DNA from: Rhyzopertha dominica
Taxonomy: Eukaryota; Arthropoda; Insecta; Coleoptera; Bostrichidae
Length of the DNA stretch: 64,000 nt
Reading direction: 5' to 3'
Assembly (NCBI GenBank): GCA_025024175.1
Contig: QCXZ01000075.1
Location: forward strand, 1,116,001-1,180,000
Below, in pieces: positions 37,312 through 49,800 of this stretch. The notes below the pieces were generated by a model. The model saw nothing but the letters and a program-made list of their open reading frames with translations. It was not told where the DNA came from and ran no database searches. Numbering within the stretch: the stretch's first letter is position 1; every line of letters begins with the position of its first letter. Both the position numbers and the translations under genes were made by a program.

Positions 37312-37439
37312 ACAGCCTGGCAACTGTTATGCCAACTGGTTTATTTATGAAGCTGGCTAGAGAATTTATTGCTTCACGAAAATCCTTGGCTGACGCACAA
37401 AAGCTAAAGAGCCGTGTAAACAAGTTCAGCAAACTATAG
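37312..37439 (+). CDS. Orphan 3'-terminal exon, product unknown
   Basis: A pyrimidine-rich acceptor (TTTCCTCCTTTCAG) precedes a 42-codon frame ending in TAG, reading SLATVMPTGLFMKLAREFIA, SRKSLADAQKL and RVNKFSKL. Composition (GC content, amphipathic Lys/Leu helix) looks coding against the AT-rich surroundings. I do not recognise the protein and found no upstream exon. It lies just beyond a Sailor-like element and about 170 bp from the PTB exon on the other strand. It could be the end of a small plus-strand gene or a captured fragment. Confidence 0.4.
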
Positions 37440-37613
37440 AGCTTGAAATTAATTCTACCACACTCGACTTAATTGTAGTGTCTTTGTAATCAAAAACACT
37501 TTAAATCTTTAAGTTCTTTGCAAATTAATGATACGTAAATGACCGTTCAGGTTTTGCTTGAAAAACGTCATATGAAATACGATTGTTAGTAAGATTTATG
37601 AAAAAGTACTTAC

Positions 37614-37808
37614 ATCGGTAGGTTGTGTAGCCTGGAACAAATAGCAATACAGGAGTTGTTCCGATTCATCCCTCAGGAGGTACAGGAAAGTGCAGGGATC
37701 TAAGTCAGCCTGAGAAAATCGTGTCATCTGCAGGATTCTGTGTGAAAACTGTAGCTCAAAGTCAGCATTGTACGCCTGGAAGCAGCCGTCTTCTACACCA
37801 ACACTCAG
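37614..37808 (-). CDS. plx: Upstream PTB-domain exon of the TBC1D1/4-like gene
   Basis: A 195-nt exon with a good acceptor (TTGTTACAG) and donor (GAT|GTAAGT). It reads FELQFSHRILQMTRFSQAD and LLYCYLFQATQPTD. This resembles the end of the first PTB domain of TBC1D1/TBC1D4, where a (C/H)VF-A segment precedes a short helix. It joins in phase 0 to VTDLYQQM at 10811, which lacks its own start codon. The product so far is 915 codons. The join implies a 26.8-kb intron that holds the FAS1 gene and most of the transposons. The next exon upstream was not found. Confidence 0.78.
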
Positions 37809-38639
37809 CTGTAACAATACGAAAATTCCGTTAGAATTGTCTTCGACAAATGTAAGGTGAAAAGAAAGAGGTATATGGATATACAGAATTGCCATTAAGT
37901 ATATTATATTAAAAAAAAATAGAAAAAAGGGCTGCATATTAAAAATACTTCTTTTGGGGTACCCTGTACATTTCACTTAAGAGAGATGTCTAACTGTTGA
38001 GTAAATGACCGGAAAAAAATCCCCCAAAATAATAAAGACGTTTATATATGTAGTAATTTTTAGCCAAAGTTTGAGTTATTCATAATCGTCTAACTACATT
38101 TTTCTTAGCAAGGTATAAAAGTGATATTTCCCACGTGTAAAAAATTATTTAAACAAGATATCGATCTGATACGTGTAGAGAACAATTCCACAGCTATAAA
38201 TGGTATAAGGGTTTGATAAACACAAAGTGATTAGAACTATCCATCATTACCTTACCTACTGCCAAAACATAGTGGAAAACTGACAGCTGCATGACTTTTA
38301 TGAAAACTTAAACAAGTAAATGGATGGATTTGAACTAAAGGGTGCAAATGTATAATTTATATGTCGTGATATCGAGTATCATTAGCTTTACATGGCCTAA
38401 TGTACCACGTTCCATTATATTTTATAACTGTATGTTCTAATATAGGGAGGTCCAAATCCAAATGCATAGGTAATCATAATACAAGCAAAAATTAAGTAGC
38501 GCGATGACCAGAATGCATACTAAAATAACTTATACGTATTCGTTTCTGGTTTAATTAACACTTTTATGTTTTAATGGAGTTCACTGATTTTTTTCGTCAA
38601 ACTCTCTGCATTCTACTACAACCCTGTAACTATATACAG
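37809..38639. other. AT-rich gap between opposite-strand exons
   Basis: Lies between the PTB exon (minus) and the first recognised receptor exon (plus). No feature found. If the receptor's amino-terminal exons exist, they must be left of here and so overlap the TBC1D1/4-like gene. Confidence 0.4.
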
Positions 38640-41600
38640 TTGACACTACTACACATTAAGTTGAAATCGCTTACAAAAGTGTTTGTAAACAAAAACAATG
38701 AGGGTGACCTAATGGTAGACACAAGAGTCACATCTCTCTTGATAAATGACCAAAGCATGAATACAACACAGTGGCTGGCGCTTTTGATGTGTTTTGATGT
38801 TGAAAATTGCAAACGAAATGGTAAAAATTAAAATAAAAGGGAACTAGTGAATTTACAAAATATTAATTTATGTAATTGTAGAAAATGGAATTTTTTATGG
38901 AAATTTCGAAGACGAAAATTTAAATGTGGACCCAAGTGGGAAGCATTTTCGAATAGTAACATTGCAGGTACGTACAAAAGTAAACAAATTTCTTGTCAAG
39001 AATAAGGGTCACACATACGTGTTCCATATTTGGGCTTTCGACATATATCTCTAAAAGTAAAAAAGCAGTTTTCAACCCCAAGCTATTTAACTACTGTATC
39101 AAAATTCAAACAACACTTTCAAATGCATAATTTCCAGTCAATTATAATAGGTATTTGATAAAATGCCTAAATAAAAAAGAACCATTATTAGAACTTTGGC
39201 ACTTCATCATCGCCATTTTTAGCCAATATGAACTTATCTACCAAAATGAACGGAATAATTTCTATACTCATTTTTGTCGTGCTAGGTTACCAATAACTAT
39301 TTTATTAAACGTTGTCGCTATAATGGATCCTGTCACTGCTTTCTACGATCTAACCATACTTTAAATTTTAGAACCTCCCATTCAGTGCCATGGAATTTAA
39401 CAATGGAAATATATCAGGCAAAGGATTGGCTTTTCACGTCATCAACATCCTTAAGGAAAAACTCAACTTCACGTATGAAGTACACCAACCAGACAGGAAC
39501 GTCATGGGAGATGAAACCCACGGTATATTCGGAACCTTAATCAGTGGCGTACGTGCCAAAAAAAAAACGCCCAAAAAAACTTCTAACCTCCTTTTTTCAG
39601 AAATCCGATTTTGCAGCCGCATTTTTGCCGATTATGCCCAAGTTTTCGGAATACGTTCACTTCTCTGTGGGGCTTTACATTGGAGAATGGGTTGTCATGA
39701 TGAAACGGCCCTCAGCCTCCGCCACTGGTTCGGGGGCTTTAGCCCCGTTCACCAAAGAAGTCTGGATGCTTGCCATACTGTCGCTATTGGCAACAGGTCC
39801 TGTGATTTATGGATTTATACGGCTCAAGATGAAATTAAGCAATCGAGATTGTGTGATCGAACAATACACCTTGCCAGCATGTGTTTGGTTCGTTTATGGT
39901 GCCATGATGAGGCAGGCTAGCACCCTAAGCCCTGTTACAGGTAAAATTCTTTTATCTGGTCAATGAAAAATGATATGGCGGAACACAACTATTTTGTTGT
40001 GCAAGGTTTTCTATTATAGTAGCAAGCAACGATCTACGAGACTCATTATTTGGTATTATTATTTGAACTACAAATATTTCTCATCTAATACTTTTAATGT
40101 ATATCTAAATCGCATTCTTTCCTAATTTAATGAGTAGTATCTATTTTTATAACCACGAATGGTAAACATTCCAATTTCAATGCGGCAGCCCATACTTCCT
40201 AATTTTTGATCGCGGTGTGCAATCGTCCTCTGCCTTGTTTCTTCACAGGTTAAAATTTTCTTTTAATCCGGAGAGTCATTAACGTAGTTTCTACCTGTAT
40301 AATTTTTTGGAAATAAGAAGAAATTGGAACTATTCTACTTCTACTATAAACGGTATTGAAAGCATATGTGTTTACTTATATTTTAAAGTTTTACAGCATA
40401 TAAGCCTACCAAGTGCAATATTTTTTACTTATTCAGTCATACCTACATATATGCTTACATTTAGCCACTTATTAAGAGGCGTTTGTGACAAATACATTTC
40501 ATAGGGCAATTGGTCAAACAGATTATTGCTGATTTTAAACCGATTATCATTCTGATTTGAATACGGAAGTGTTTGAAAATTGGTTCAAAAACATTTTATT
40601 GACCAAATTGCCACCAAACAGCGTCATAGTAATGGACAACGATAGTTACTATTCGGAGCAACTGGATAAAATTCCAAATACAACAACTAATACGGCAACC
40701 ATTCAATAGTTTTTAAGAAAAGAAGATTTATATTTCGAAGAGGACTACACAAAAAAACAATTGTTGGAAGCGCTTGGCACAAAAAAAAATTCGAAGAAAT
40801 TTAAAATTGACATTCTCGCTTATGAATGTGGACACACCATTCTACGATTACCCCCACATCATTGCATTTTCAACCCCATTGAAATGAAATGGGGGCAGTT
40901 GAAACAAAGAATTCGACGAGGGAACACCGGTGGAAAATTTAGCAATAAAATGCTGCTAAAAATTAGACACAAAGCTGAAATAACAAGTGTCGATGCATGG
41001 AGAAATTCAGTGCGGCATGTACTGGACATTGAAAATCGGTACAGAGCGAATCATGCACAATAATTAATAATAGAAGTTAATCGTGATTTTAGCAGTGAAA
41101 GCGATAGTGAGTAATTTTTTTTAGCTTGTGACTCTTGTAATGTGCTTATTAACAAGCTGTAATGAACATAATCGATACCGTGTATAAATTAACAAATGTA
41201 AATAATTTTCTACTTACTAATTTGTAAGTATAAATTCGTTATGACATACAACGGCTTTTATACATCGGAAAATTTAAACCCAATAATAAATTTGTTGTAA
41301 AAGCTTATATGTTTTATTATTGCTAAATTATCACAACTAACAAATGTCAAAAATTTATAGTGGAAAAGTTAAAATTTTAGCCAACAAGATTTTTTTGAAT
41401 ACGGCCCATTTAGGAACTTTGAAGCGTGCCACTAATCCCAATAGCTTACGACGACCGACCACCAAGCTGTAAAATCGTTGCTTGGGACTATAAGCGAAAA
41501 TCATTTTTAAATATTTAAGACACTCCAAAAAGATAAAATTTGTCTTGATTGTTTTATGCAGAAATATACCTACTTGCTGGCATAGAGCAAACGTTTGTTT

Positions 41601-43420
41601 TATAAAGGCAAAAATCTATCACTTGTTCAGGTTTATCAATGCATTAGTTTTTTAATATAAACAAAAATTACCTCTGCCTTTGTTTATTTCCATTTCTAAA
41701 AGCTTCTCTCATTTGTTAGTGTATCTAGAACAGGCGTTTGAGAAACCTGTATACCTTATTAAGGAATCATTCTATTATGGCAATATTCAAGTATAATTTG
41801 TGGTTTTCCGGCACGCATTTAAATCATTGTATTGTGTAATTTAGAAATTTCACTTTTTTAAGTTGATGCATTCGTATGTCAGTAAACCTTTTCTTAAAAA
41901 CGGTTGTGATTTATACACTTTTTTAACGATTTACTTCTTATAATTCTTTGCACATGTTCTCTATAGCTTTATAGCACGGTTACATCTTGTAATTTACCAT
42001 AAACTGAATATATAATTATAGTGTCTAATTGATAACAAATTAAAGCCACACATCTTTTAGCAAAATTCAAATTCATATCGTTATTAATTCAACGAAACAA
42101 TTTTCAGATTCCACGAGAATGTTATTTGGAACGTGGTTATTTTTTATTACCATCCTGACAGCATTTTACACAGCCAACTTGACAGCATTTCTAACGCTGT
42201 CCAAATTCACACTTCCTATTGAAAATGCTGCAGATATCGGAAGGAATAAATACTATTGGATAACAAGAGAGGGAAATTACATACAAATGAAGATGATGGT
42301 AAGATACCATTTGGTTTGAAGGCTTCCGTGGTTGTTATCGATGACATGTTGTTTTCCGGGCTGGTTCCCACGTTGGTTATTAGACCTTGACGTTTCGACA
42401 CTCACTACTAGCTCAGAGCTACTTCTGAGGAAGACACCGACATGAGTGTCGAAACGTCAAGGTCTAATAACCAACGTGGGAACCAGCCCGGAAAACAACA
42501 TGTCAGGATACCATTTACAATAAAATGCAAACCAAAAGAAAGTTCTTAAAGCAATGTCTCCAGTCATATGATGTTTGTTAATAATAGCTGTACAGATCAA
42601 ACTATAGACTTCTAGCTTCTTTTTTTTTTAACAGGATGGAGGTATATTTGCAAACGATCTAAAGGGCTCGACAGGCTTTTATGTCCACGAAGATCACGAC
42701 GTAATACTAAATTCTTGGGTTAAAAGCGGGAAATACATTTACATTGAAGAGAAACCAGTAGTCGAAGACCTCATGTACCACAGCTATTTGAAGAAGATGG
42801 AGAACGAAGACGAAAACTCACAGAAGTGCATCTATGTTATGAGCAAACCTATAATTGAAAGGATACAAGCATTCGCCTATAGAAAGGATTTCCCGTATGG
42901 GAGGTTGTTTGATATCACGTAAGATCTCATCTTACTATAATGAATGTCATCTCCTCAGTGCTCATGCTTTTTTAGACTGCTTCAGATAGTGGAGTCGGGC
43001 ATTCTCCAACATTTGATAAGAGATGACTTACCCAACACTCAAATATGCCCTCTGAATCTCGAAAGTCCCGAAAGACAGTTAGCCAACGAAAACTTGAGAC
43101 TAACCTACTATATCGTGCTCGTAGGGTACTTGATCTCACTTGCAGTTTTCTTGTCAGAGCTCGCGATCACGTCGACGAAAAAGCGAAGAAAGGTTTTGGA
43201 ACAAAGAATCAGCCTGGGCATGAAATCAGAAATCAGCAAAGAAGATTCTGACGAAGAAGTGAGATATGTTGAAGTCATAACTGGGGATGTGATAAACAGG
43301 CGGATTGTTAATGGAATTGAGTATGTTGTTGTGGATGTGGGTGGTGGAAATACTAAGCTAATGCCTATTAAATCAGCTTCTGCATTATTATATAGATACT
43401 CTCACAAAAAGACTTCTTAA
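38640..43420 (+). CDS. Ir93a: Ionotropic receptor, Ir93a-like, 7 exons seen (5' incomplete)
   Basis: Exons 38640-38820 (acceptor 38661 also possible), 38882-38967, 39372-39548, 39601-39940, 42108-42298, 42635-42918 and 42976-43420 join in phase (about 567 residues). The ligand-binding S1 half starts HFRIVTLQNLPFSAMEF. M1 is VWMLAILSLLATGPVIYGFI, followed by the pore region CVWFVYGAMMRQASTLSP. M2 is LFFITILTAFYTANLTAFLT. S2 follows, then M3 YYIVLVGYLISLAVFLSE and an acidic cytosolic tail. FLTLSKFTLPI and CPLNL are what I associate with Ir93a; Ir21a is the main alternative. In Drosophila, Ir93a works with Ir25a in temperature and humidity sensing. The amino-terminal domain exons were not found. 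AATAAA is at 43540. Intron 4 carries a Sailor-like element and intron 5 a perfect fold-back. Confidence 0.82.
40011..41484 (+). mobile_element. Sailor-like transposon, copy 2 (in receptor intron)
   Basis: Same family as 35594-37224 and 51100-52975. It begins AGCAAGCAACGATCTACGAGACTCATT and ends near ATCGTTGCTTGGGACT. It lacks the N-terminal and first-Asp region but has the most continuous C-terminus (40761-41063), from LLEALGTKK through HTILRLPPHHC and NPIEMKWGQLK to RHVLDIENRYRAN. One stop precedes it at about 40708. Confidence 0.75.
42313..42506. mobile_element. Fold-back insertion: perfect 63-bp inverted repeat with 38-nt loop
   Basis: 42342-42404 and 42443-42505 are exact reverse complements (63 of 63), separated by 38 nt. 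A 10-bp direct repeat GATACCATTT (42303-42312 and 42507-42516) brackets the unit like a target duplication; 29 nt on the left are unpaired. It starts just 5 nt past the splice donor of exon 42108-42298. The loop plus right arm contains a hammerhead-like core. Confidence 0.8.
42422..42461 (+). ncRNA. Hammerhead-ribozyme-like motif in fold-back
   Basis: Stem I CTT pairs with AAG (short). The core CTGAGGA is at 42425-42431, followed by one unpaired A, stem II GACAC...GTGTC and GAAA at 42451-42454. Stem III is the self-complementary ACGT and the predicted cleavage base is C42458. The extra base before stem II is shared with the PLE motifs in this window. Stem I is only 3 bp before a mismatch, so activity is uncertain. 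Confidence 0.5.
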
Positions 43421-43833
43421 ACCATTGCTGTAAAATGATCTATGTCACGTAAAGAACTACACCCTATCTTGAATAGTAATAGAATAGTTTTCTATTGTAT
43501 TGTTAACATAACACACTGTGACTATAGTTGCTTTATCTAAATAAATATTAAGCATAAAAATAGTTTTTCCCTCTTTCATTATGAGAATTAACTGTGTTTT
43601 CTACGTACACAACCAAAATAAATAAAATTTTGTATTTTCCAATCTAATAATCGTATTTTATCAACTGCAATATCGTAGAAAACCCATCTGCTTTATCTAT
43701 TAGTAAAATTTTGACAAACACAGTTTTCTAAAGCGTCAACAGTATTAATTTGTCTTTTTTGACGTTTGCTTTTTTTACTTTCACAAGTATCTTCGCAATC
43801 ACGATTAAAAAACCCATAATTATTTAAAAAAAG
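43421..43833. other. Intergenic spacer, receptor 3' end to CFAP61 start
   Basis: About 410 bp holding the receptor's polyadenylation signal (AATAAA near 43540) and presumably the CFAP61 promoter. No clear TATA box or other motif is distinguishable in the AT-rich background. Confidence 0.5.
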
Positions 43834-46800
43834 ATGTCCGTAATTACGGGAGTAACTGTGACCAGTTTTATACACCGTGCCAGGAGAAGAAAATTGGCAG
43901 GGCCTACAGCCGAAAAAGTGCGAAGGGCACTAACCAGTGACAACGAAAAAATAACACTACTTTTCAATAATCAAGTCAAACAGCTGTTCGGGGAAGTGGA
44001 CGCACTTGAAATATTGTAAGCAAACAACGACAGGGCAACAGACAAGTTTTCGATTAATATAAGAGGTTTGTTAAATCGATTTACAGGTGTAAATGCTTTC
44101 TTTCACTCGTTCTCGAAAACAAAAACGACGAACTGGTTGGATGTATGTGTATGAGTGATCATCCTAACGTACCCAGTATTCCATCTTGGGAATGGAGCCA
44201 TTGGCTGTACAATTTATACAGGTGAGCTACAAAATGGACTACGAAGTCGATATCTTAAACCCGAAAAAAAAATCTTGAAGTCGGGTGTACTTTTATCAAA
44301 TTTTGTTCATTTGAGTTCATGCTACAATTAGCATTGAGAATTAAAAATAAAAGGCTTAGCTAAAGTCACGACAGCCAAAAAACAGAGCCCATATTCACCT
44401 GTATCTATCTATCTGTCTCTATCATTAAGAGAAACTCGAGTACTTGCCTTTTGTTTTACGACAGTTCAAATACGAGGGGGCATTCACCGTGGATGTGTTT
44501 GTACAACTGCTGTTTGGATCTGTTGGGTGGATGTGTCTGGATGTGGATGGTTGTGATTTGTAAATTTGGGCATAGCCCACAAAAAAAAACCTCTCAACTG
44601 CTAAAACCTGACCTAGAACCACGCGTTTCACTTCGCATTTTACGTTTGCTGGCTTTTTAATGAAAATTGAAGCAGTGACAGACTGAACCGTGTAAAAATT
44701 ACTCAAATTTCTAATGACCATGAATGGGTGTATTTTTAGTATAAGTTAAAGGGCGCCAAATAAATATAGTACTTTAATGGAGAGCGTATGTACATTCTTT
44801 TAAATCTATTAAAGGAAAAAGAAAACACTGACACTAACACTTAAAACAGCAACAGTTACAACAAAGGTCAGGTTAGGTCATTTTTTTACTCTCCCTAAAG
44901 ACAAAAGTGTTGACATAAAAAGATACGTGCGCAATATTCCTGAAAACAAACCAAATGATTCTCAGATCGTTGTACCTAGAAACTTGTACAATGAAAATAC
45001 TCTTGAATTTGAAACTAGTTTGGAAACAAGTGAAGATGAAGAAGGAATTGTCTTACGCAGAAGACAAAGATACCGAAAATTTGTCATTGGATGAAGATAA
45101 AAATAATAGTGCTAGTATTATGCTTGAAAACTATTACAGTCTAGTCTGATGACCGCTAGTATCTGGGGTGGAAATTAAATCGAAGAAATGTAGTTCGGAA
45201 AATTACAGCATTCAATTTTATGTTCCAGTAATTTCACAAAGTTCGCAACCTTTTTGTCTGAAAAGGGCAGATAAGCAAAATATAAATCTTCTGAGAACCG
45301 AAATAGAGTATTTTTTAGATATACATTCTTCGAAGACAAAGTTCTTTTGAACTATTGAAACATTCTTTTTCTTCACATTTTTTTATTATGTTATGTACGG
45401 TTTTTTGGCATACTTAGACATATATTTTGTAAAAAATGTTTGTGTATTTCCTTTGTCTATGACCTATTATTATTTTACATGTGCAAATAGTAGAAAAGAG
45501 GGAGTCTGTAAAGTGTATGAAACTCAGCATGCGTGAAAAGTAATTCTTGGGGTTCTCTGTCTAAATAAGTGTGGATTAGCGTGAATAAGTCTTAATTTTG
45601 TAGGAGGCATAATGGATGTGGGTGGATGTGGATGGGTGTGCACGTTTGTACATGGATGTACGTGGACGTGTTTGAGAAAATGGATGAGTTTGTACAATGT
45701 TGGGTGGGTGATTTCCCCCTCGTTCAAATATCTTGTCAGCAAGTATAATTCTTTGAACACAAATATTTTAATATCTGAAAATAACAATAAGTAACTCTGA
45801 TCAACCAATTATACGTAATAGATTGCAGTGCAGATTGCAAATTGCCCAATAAAAATAATTTTGTCGATAGTGTCCATTCAATTATGAGGGTTCTCATTTA
45901 CTGATGCGAGTTCTTAAGATCTAATCGAATGTATCATTCTTAGATTAGAAACCGTAACCCCTTGGAACTCCCTATGGGTTCACTTATTCGCTTACGACAA
46001 TGCATACATGTTCGTCTTCGTCAGACCTCTGATAAAAGCCTTATTCAGAAGAATCGACCACTTGGAAAACCTGTTAATGGTAGCTCCACCTGGTGTCATC
46101 CAAATAGAATGGTTGGAAGGAATGGCCACTAGAATATTGCCCGTCGGTAAGACTATTATTATTGATGACGGAATGAGAGATTGAGTTTATATAACTTCCA
46201 AGGGTATTCTGACCCAATAAAGGTACAAACCGTGTACCTCATGGTACGACAACACTTTGTTACGAAGTACAAGGTCCGCAGAGCAGTGGAGGAAGACAAC
46301 GACGACTTGGTTCCTCTGATTCATTCGTATTCACCGCGTCTAAAAGAAATCTATGGGGAGTTTTATATTTCGGAAATTTTGACACGACACAAGGATTCTG
46401 GTCGACAGATTATAGTGGCGGAATATGGAGGTAAGATAAGATTTCAGATATTAGAAGTTTTGGCTATATACTATACAGGGTGATTTTTTGAAAGCTTCAC
46501 ACCTTAAATAACTTTAAATATAGCAAAAATTTAAAAATTTGCAAAAACATGTAAACTTTTGTTTGCAGGGGGACAACTTTTGAGATAAGTTTTTAATGGA
46601 TAGCGCTTACTCTCTGAGCAGGGTAGACACCCCTTTAAAAATTTTAAATGGAACTATCCATCTTGTGATACATCATTTGAAAGCTTATTTCACAAAGAGC
46701 ATGGCCATGTAATTAGTTTTACCACGTTTAAATTATTGACGGGGTAATAGATTAATAGTGCCTACGAAACAGGTTGCTTATTAAATTGAATATTTTGGAC

Positions 46801-49800
46801 TCCTTTCAACAAAATGTATTTTATTTTAGAGCGGAAATAAAATTTGTCCTTACGAGAACCCAACATTTAAACAAACAACTTGTAAAAAATATGACACTTA
46901 ATACTGAAAATTTTCTTTTAACATTATTATTAACATTAAAGTATTTATCATGTAATTTTTTAGAAAGTCCATGTCCACGAAAAGGAAAAATTATTTATTT
47001 GTAACTCCAAAAACAGTGTGAACAAAACCATAGAAATTCAAATCTTACAATAGATTCTCAAAATGTGCACCACCTCTTTCCATACAATAATACAGACGGT
47101 TCTCGAACTCCTGCTGCACTTTTCGGAAAGTTTCAGGTGGAATCCTCTTGCACTCGTTAATACTTCTTTCTCGCAGATCGTCCAGGCTAGTAGGTTGTGT
47201 TTTGTAAACCACAGATTTTAAATGACCCCATAGAAAGAAATCTAAAGCAGTCAAATCGGGTGATCGTGGCGGGCATTCAATTGTTCCACGCCTACCAATC
47301 CAGTGAGGCTCCATCATGTTGGTAAAACAATTCGTATTCATCCAACATTGGATTTCCTTCAGGGTCACGTTGGTTTTCTAATTGCTCTGTGATTAAAGGA
47401 TCAATAACGTTATCAAGTAATTCTAAATACATTCCCCCAATTAGCGGCCCATCAATGAAAATTGGACCTACAATTGCGTTGCCAAGTATTCCAGCCCAGA
47501 CGTTCAGCTTCTGAGGAACTTGTGTATGACTTTCTCGAAAAATATAAGGATCTTCGTCACTCCAGTACCTGACGTTATGTTTATTTACAGAGCCGTTCAA
47601 AAAAATGTGCATTCATCACTGAAGCAGATATTTTTTATTAGATTTGGATTTACTATAATCTTTTCTGTCATAATTTCGCAAAATTGCAGTCTTCTATCGA
47701 AGTCATCTTCGCCGAGTTCCTGGAGAGTTTTCATCTTATAGGGATGGAATTTGTGCAGTTTTGTAACTTTCCTTACAGATGAATAAGAAAGTCCAGTGGC
47801 TGTAGAAATGTTACGCAAAGAGCTAGTTGGATCCATCGCAAAATGACCAAGTACTTCAAGTTGGGCCATTTCATCAACGACTCTATTCCCTGCCCTTTTT
47901 TGTTTACTACAGATCCAGTGTCTTGAAATTTCTGCACGAGATCGAGAATGTACCTATCGTCAACATTTTTATCGGGGTGACGTTCGTTAAACACCCTTGC
48001 TGACGCACGAGCACAGCTATGCTCAGCACCGTAAATAAAAATTATTTCTACCCTTTCGGCAGTTGAATAAACCATTATCACTTGGACTCTCACTTTAAAA
48101 TTTCACGCGATTTATAAAAAGGAATGTGAACAAAAAGATGGTCGAGCCAAAGAAGTAGCCAAAAAGTTGAAACAAAAAATTGGAAACACAAAGTAGATAA
48201 TTATTTAGCAAATTCAGTATAAACTGTCGAGTTGCAATATCAAGTAATGTCGAAAGAAAATTTTAAGTATTTTTGGCATTTTGCTTAGGTGTAACAATTA
48301 TTTTTTAACAAGTTTTTTAGGCTTAAGTAAGGAAAATTTTTATTGTAACTGCAAGACAATAAATTTTGTTAAAAAAGTCCAAAATATTCCATTTTATAAG
48401 CCACTTGCTACAATGCAACATCTGTATTTTGGTATGCATAATGAAACGTAATTTCACAGGGATAGCAGTGGCAGTATTAGTATTAAATTCAACACTAAAT
48501 TTCAATCTTCTCAATGAACAATATGAACTAATACCATTCTATGGACTGAAGAAACCAGATATAAGGGACAACATTGAATTACCTAGGTTGAACGTACAGC
48601 TAAGTGTCACTGGGTTAGCTATTACGGATGAGGAGTAAGTTTTATCTTTTTTAAGCCACGCACTTGTTCTTTCTAGACGCTAATGCTATTTTTTACACAA
48701 CGCCCACAAAGTTTTGGAATACTCCGCTTTTAAACGACGCGTTGAAGGAAGTAATGAGGATGCCCTATTTTACGTCCTTGTTTATATAAGTTCCAATTCC
48801 AAAATTCGTGACGATCATCCCTCAATTATTATCAACCTGATATACTCGCAACCTTGGTAGAAAAACGTCTCACTTCAAATAATTCACATTTTATGGTCAA
48901 TACTACCTATAAATTTCTGTTACACCTGTTGTCACCAGTAGTTGCAATCGTATTAAAAGAAGCCTAAAATCTGGCTTCGTTATTTCGACGACACTTTCAT
49001 TATTTAGCCTCACGGCTCCGATATCCTAACAACCTTCTTAGATCACCCTAATTTCCAACATTCTGACATAAAATTCACAATAGAACGATCGGTACTTGCA
49101 TGCATCATCTCTCATCACCATACATCATAAAAACGTTCTGCGCTAAATTCTCTTGTTAACCGTGCTATATCAATTTTTGAACAGGGCAAAGTTCGAAGTC
49201 AATTGCAACTCTTAGGCATCAATCTGACCAACAACGTGAGATACAATCCTTACCCCAAATTCAAACTAATTCTCGAACCCCCAAATTGAGTATCACTTAT
49301 TTTGAAAATTACGTAAAATGATTCTTGAAGTGCATATATATCGCACGCCATGTTAAAAAAAATAAAAAAAATATTTGTAGGTAGAGAATTTCAGGTGTGA
49401 ATTTCGAATCTTAGGAGTCACCGCCAAAACGCTTCTATCCAAGGTTATTCAACTCGTGACGTCAAGTGTCATGTAAACATTACCGAGGAGCGTGCTGTTT
49501 AATGGTGTAGTATCATTCTTGTATTGGAAAAGATTTTGTGTGGTGTTCATTGAAAGGACAGTGTAAGAGGTCAAAGCAAAAAGTGATTTGTTGTTGTTTT
49601 GTACATGATTATAAAAGTACTTCAGTCAGTACAGCTAACAAAATTTGTGTAACCGTTCCTCGAGATTATCAACGTATGGAAAAGTTGCTTAAGGCCCTTA
49701 GACGTGATATGCCGAAATCGCAAAGTTTGTTTTTCTGTTGTGAAGATCATCTTAATTCTTACTGTAAGTTTTATTATTCTTTTTGGAGTTATAAGTGTTT

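Noticed and set aside
45145..45180. CTGATGACC...GGAAA as a hammerhead core
   Set aside because: Stem II would be one or two pairs with a 15-nt loop, and neither stem I nor stem III can form.
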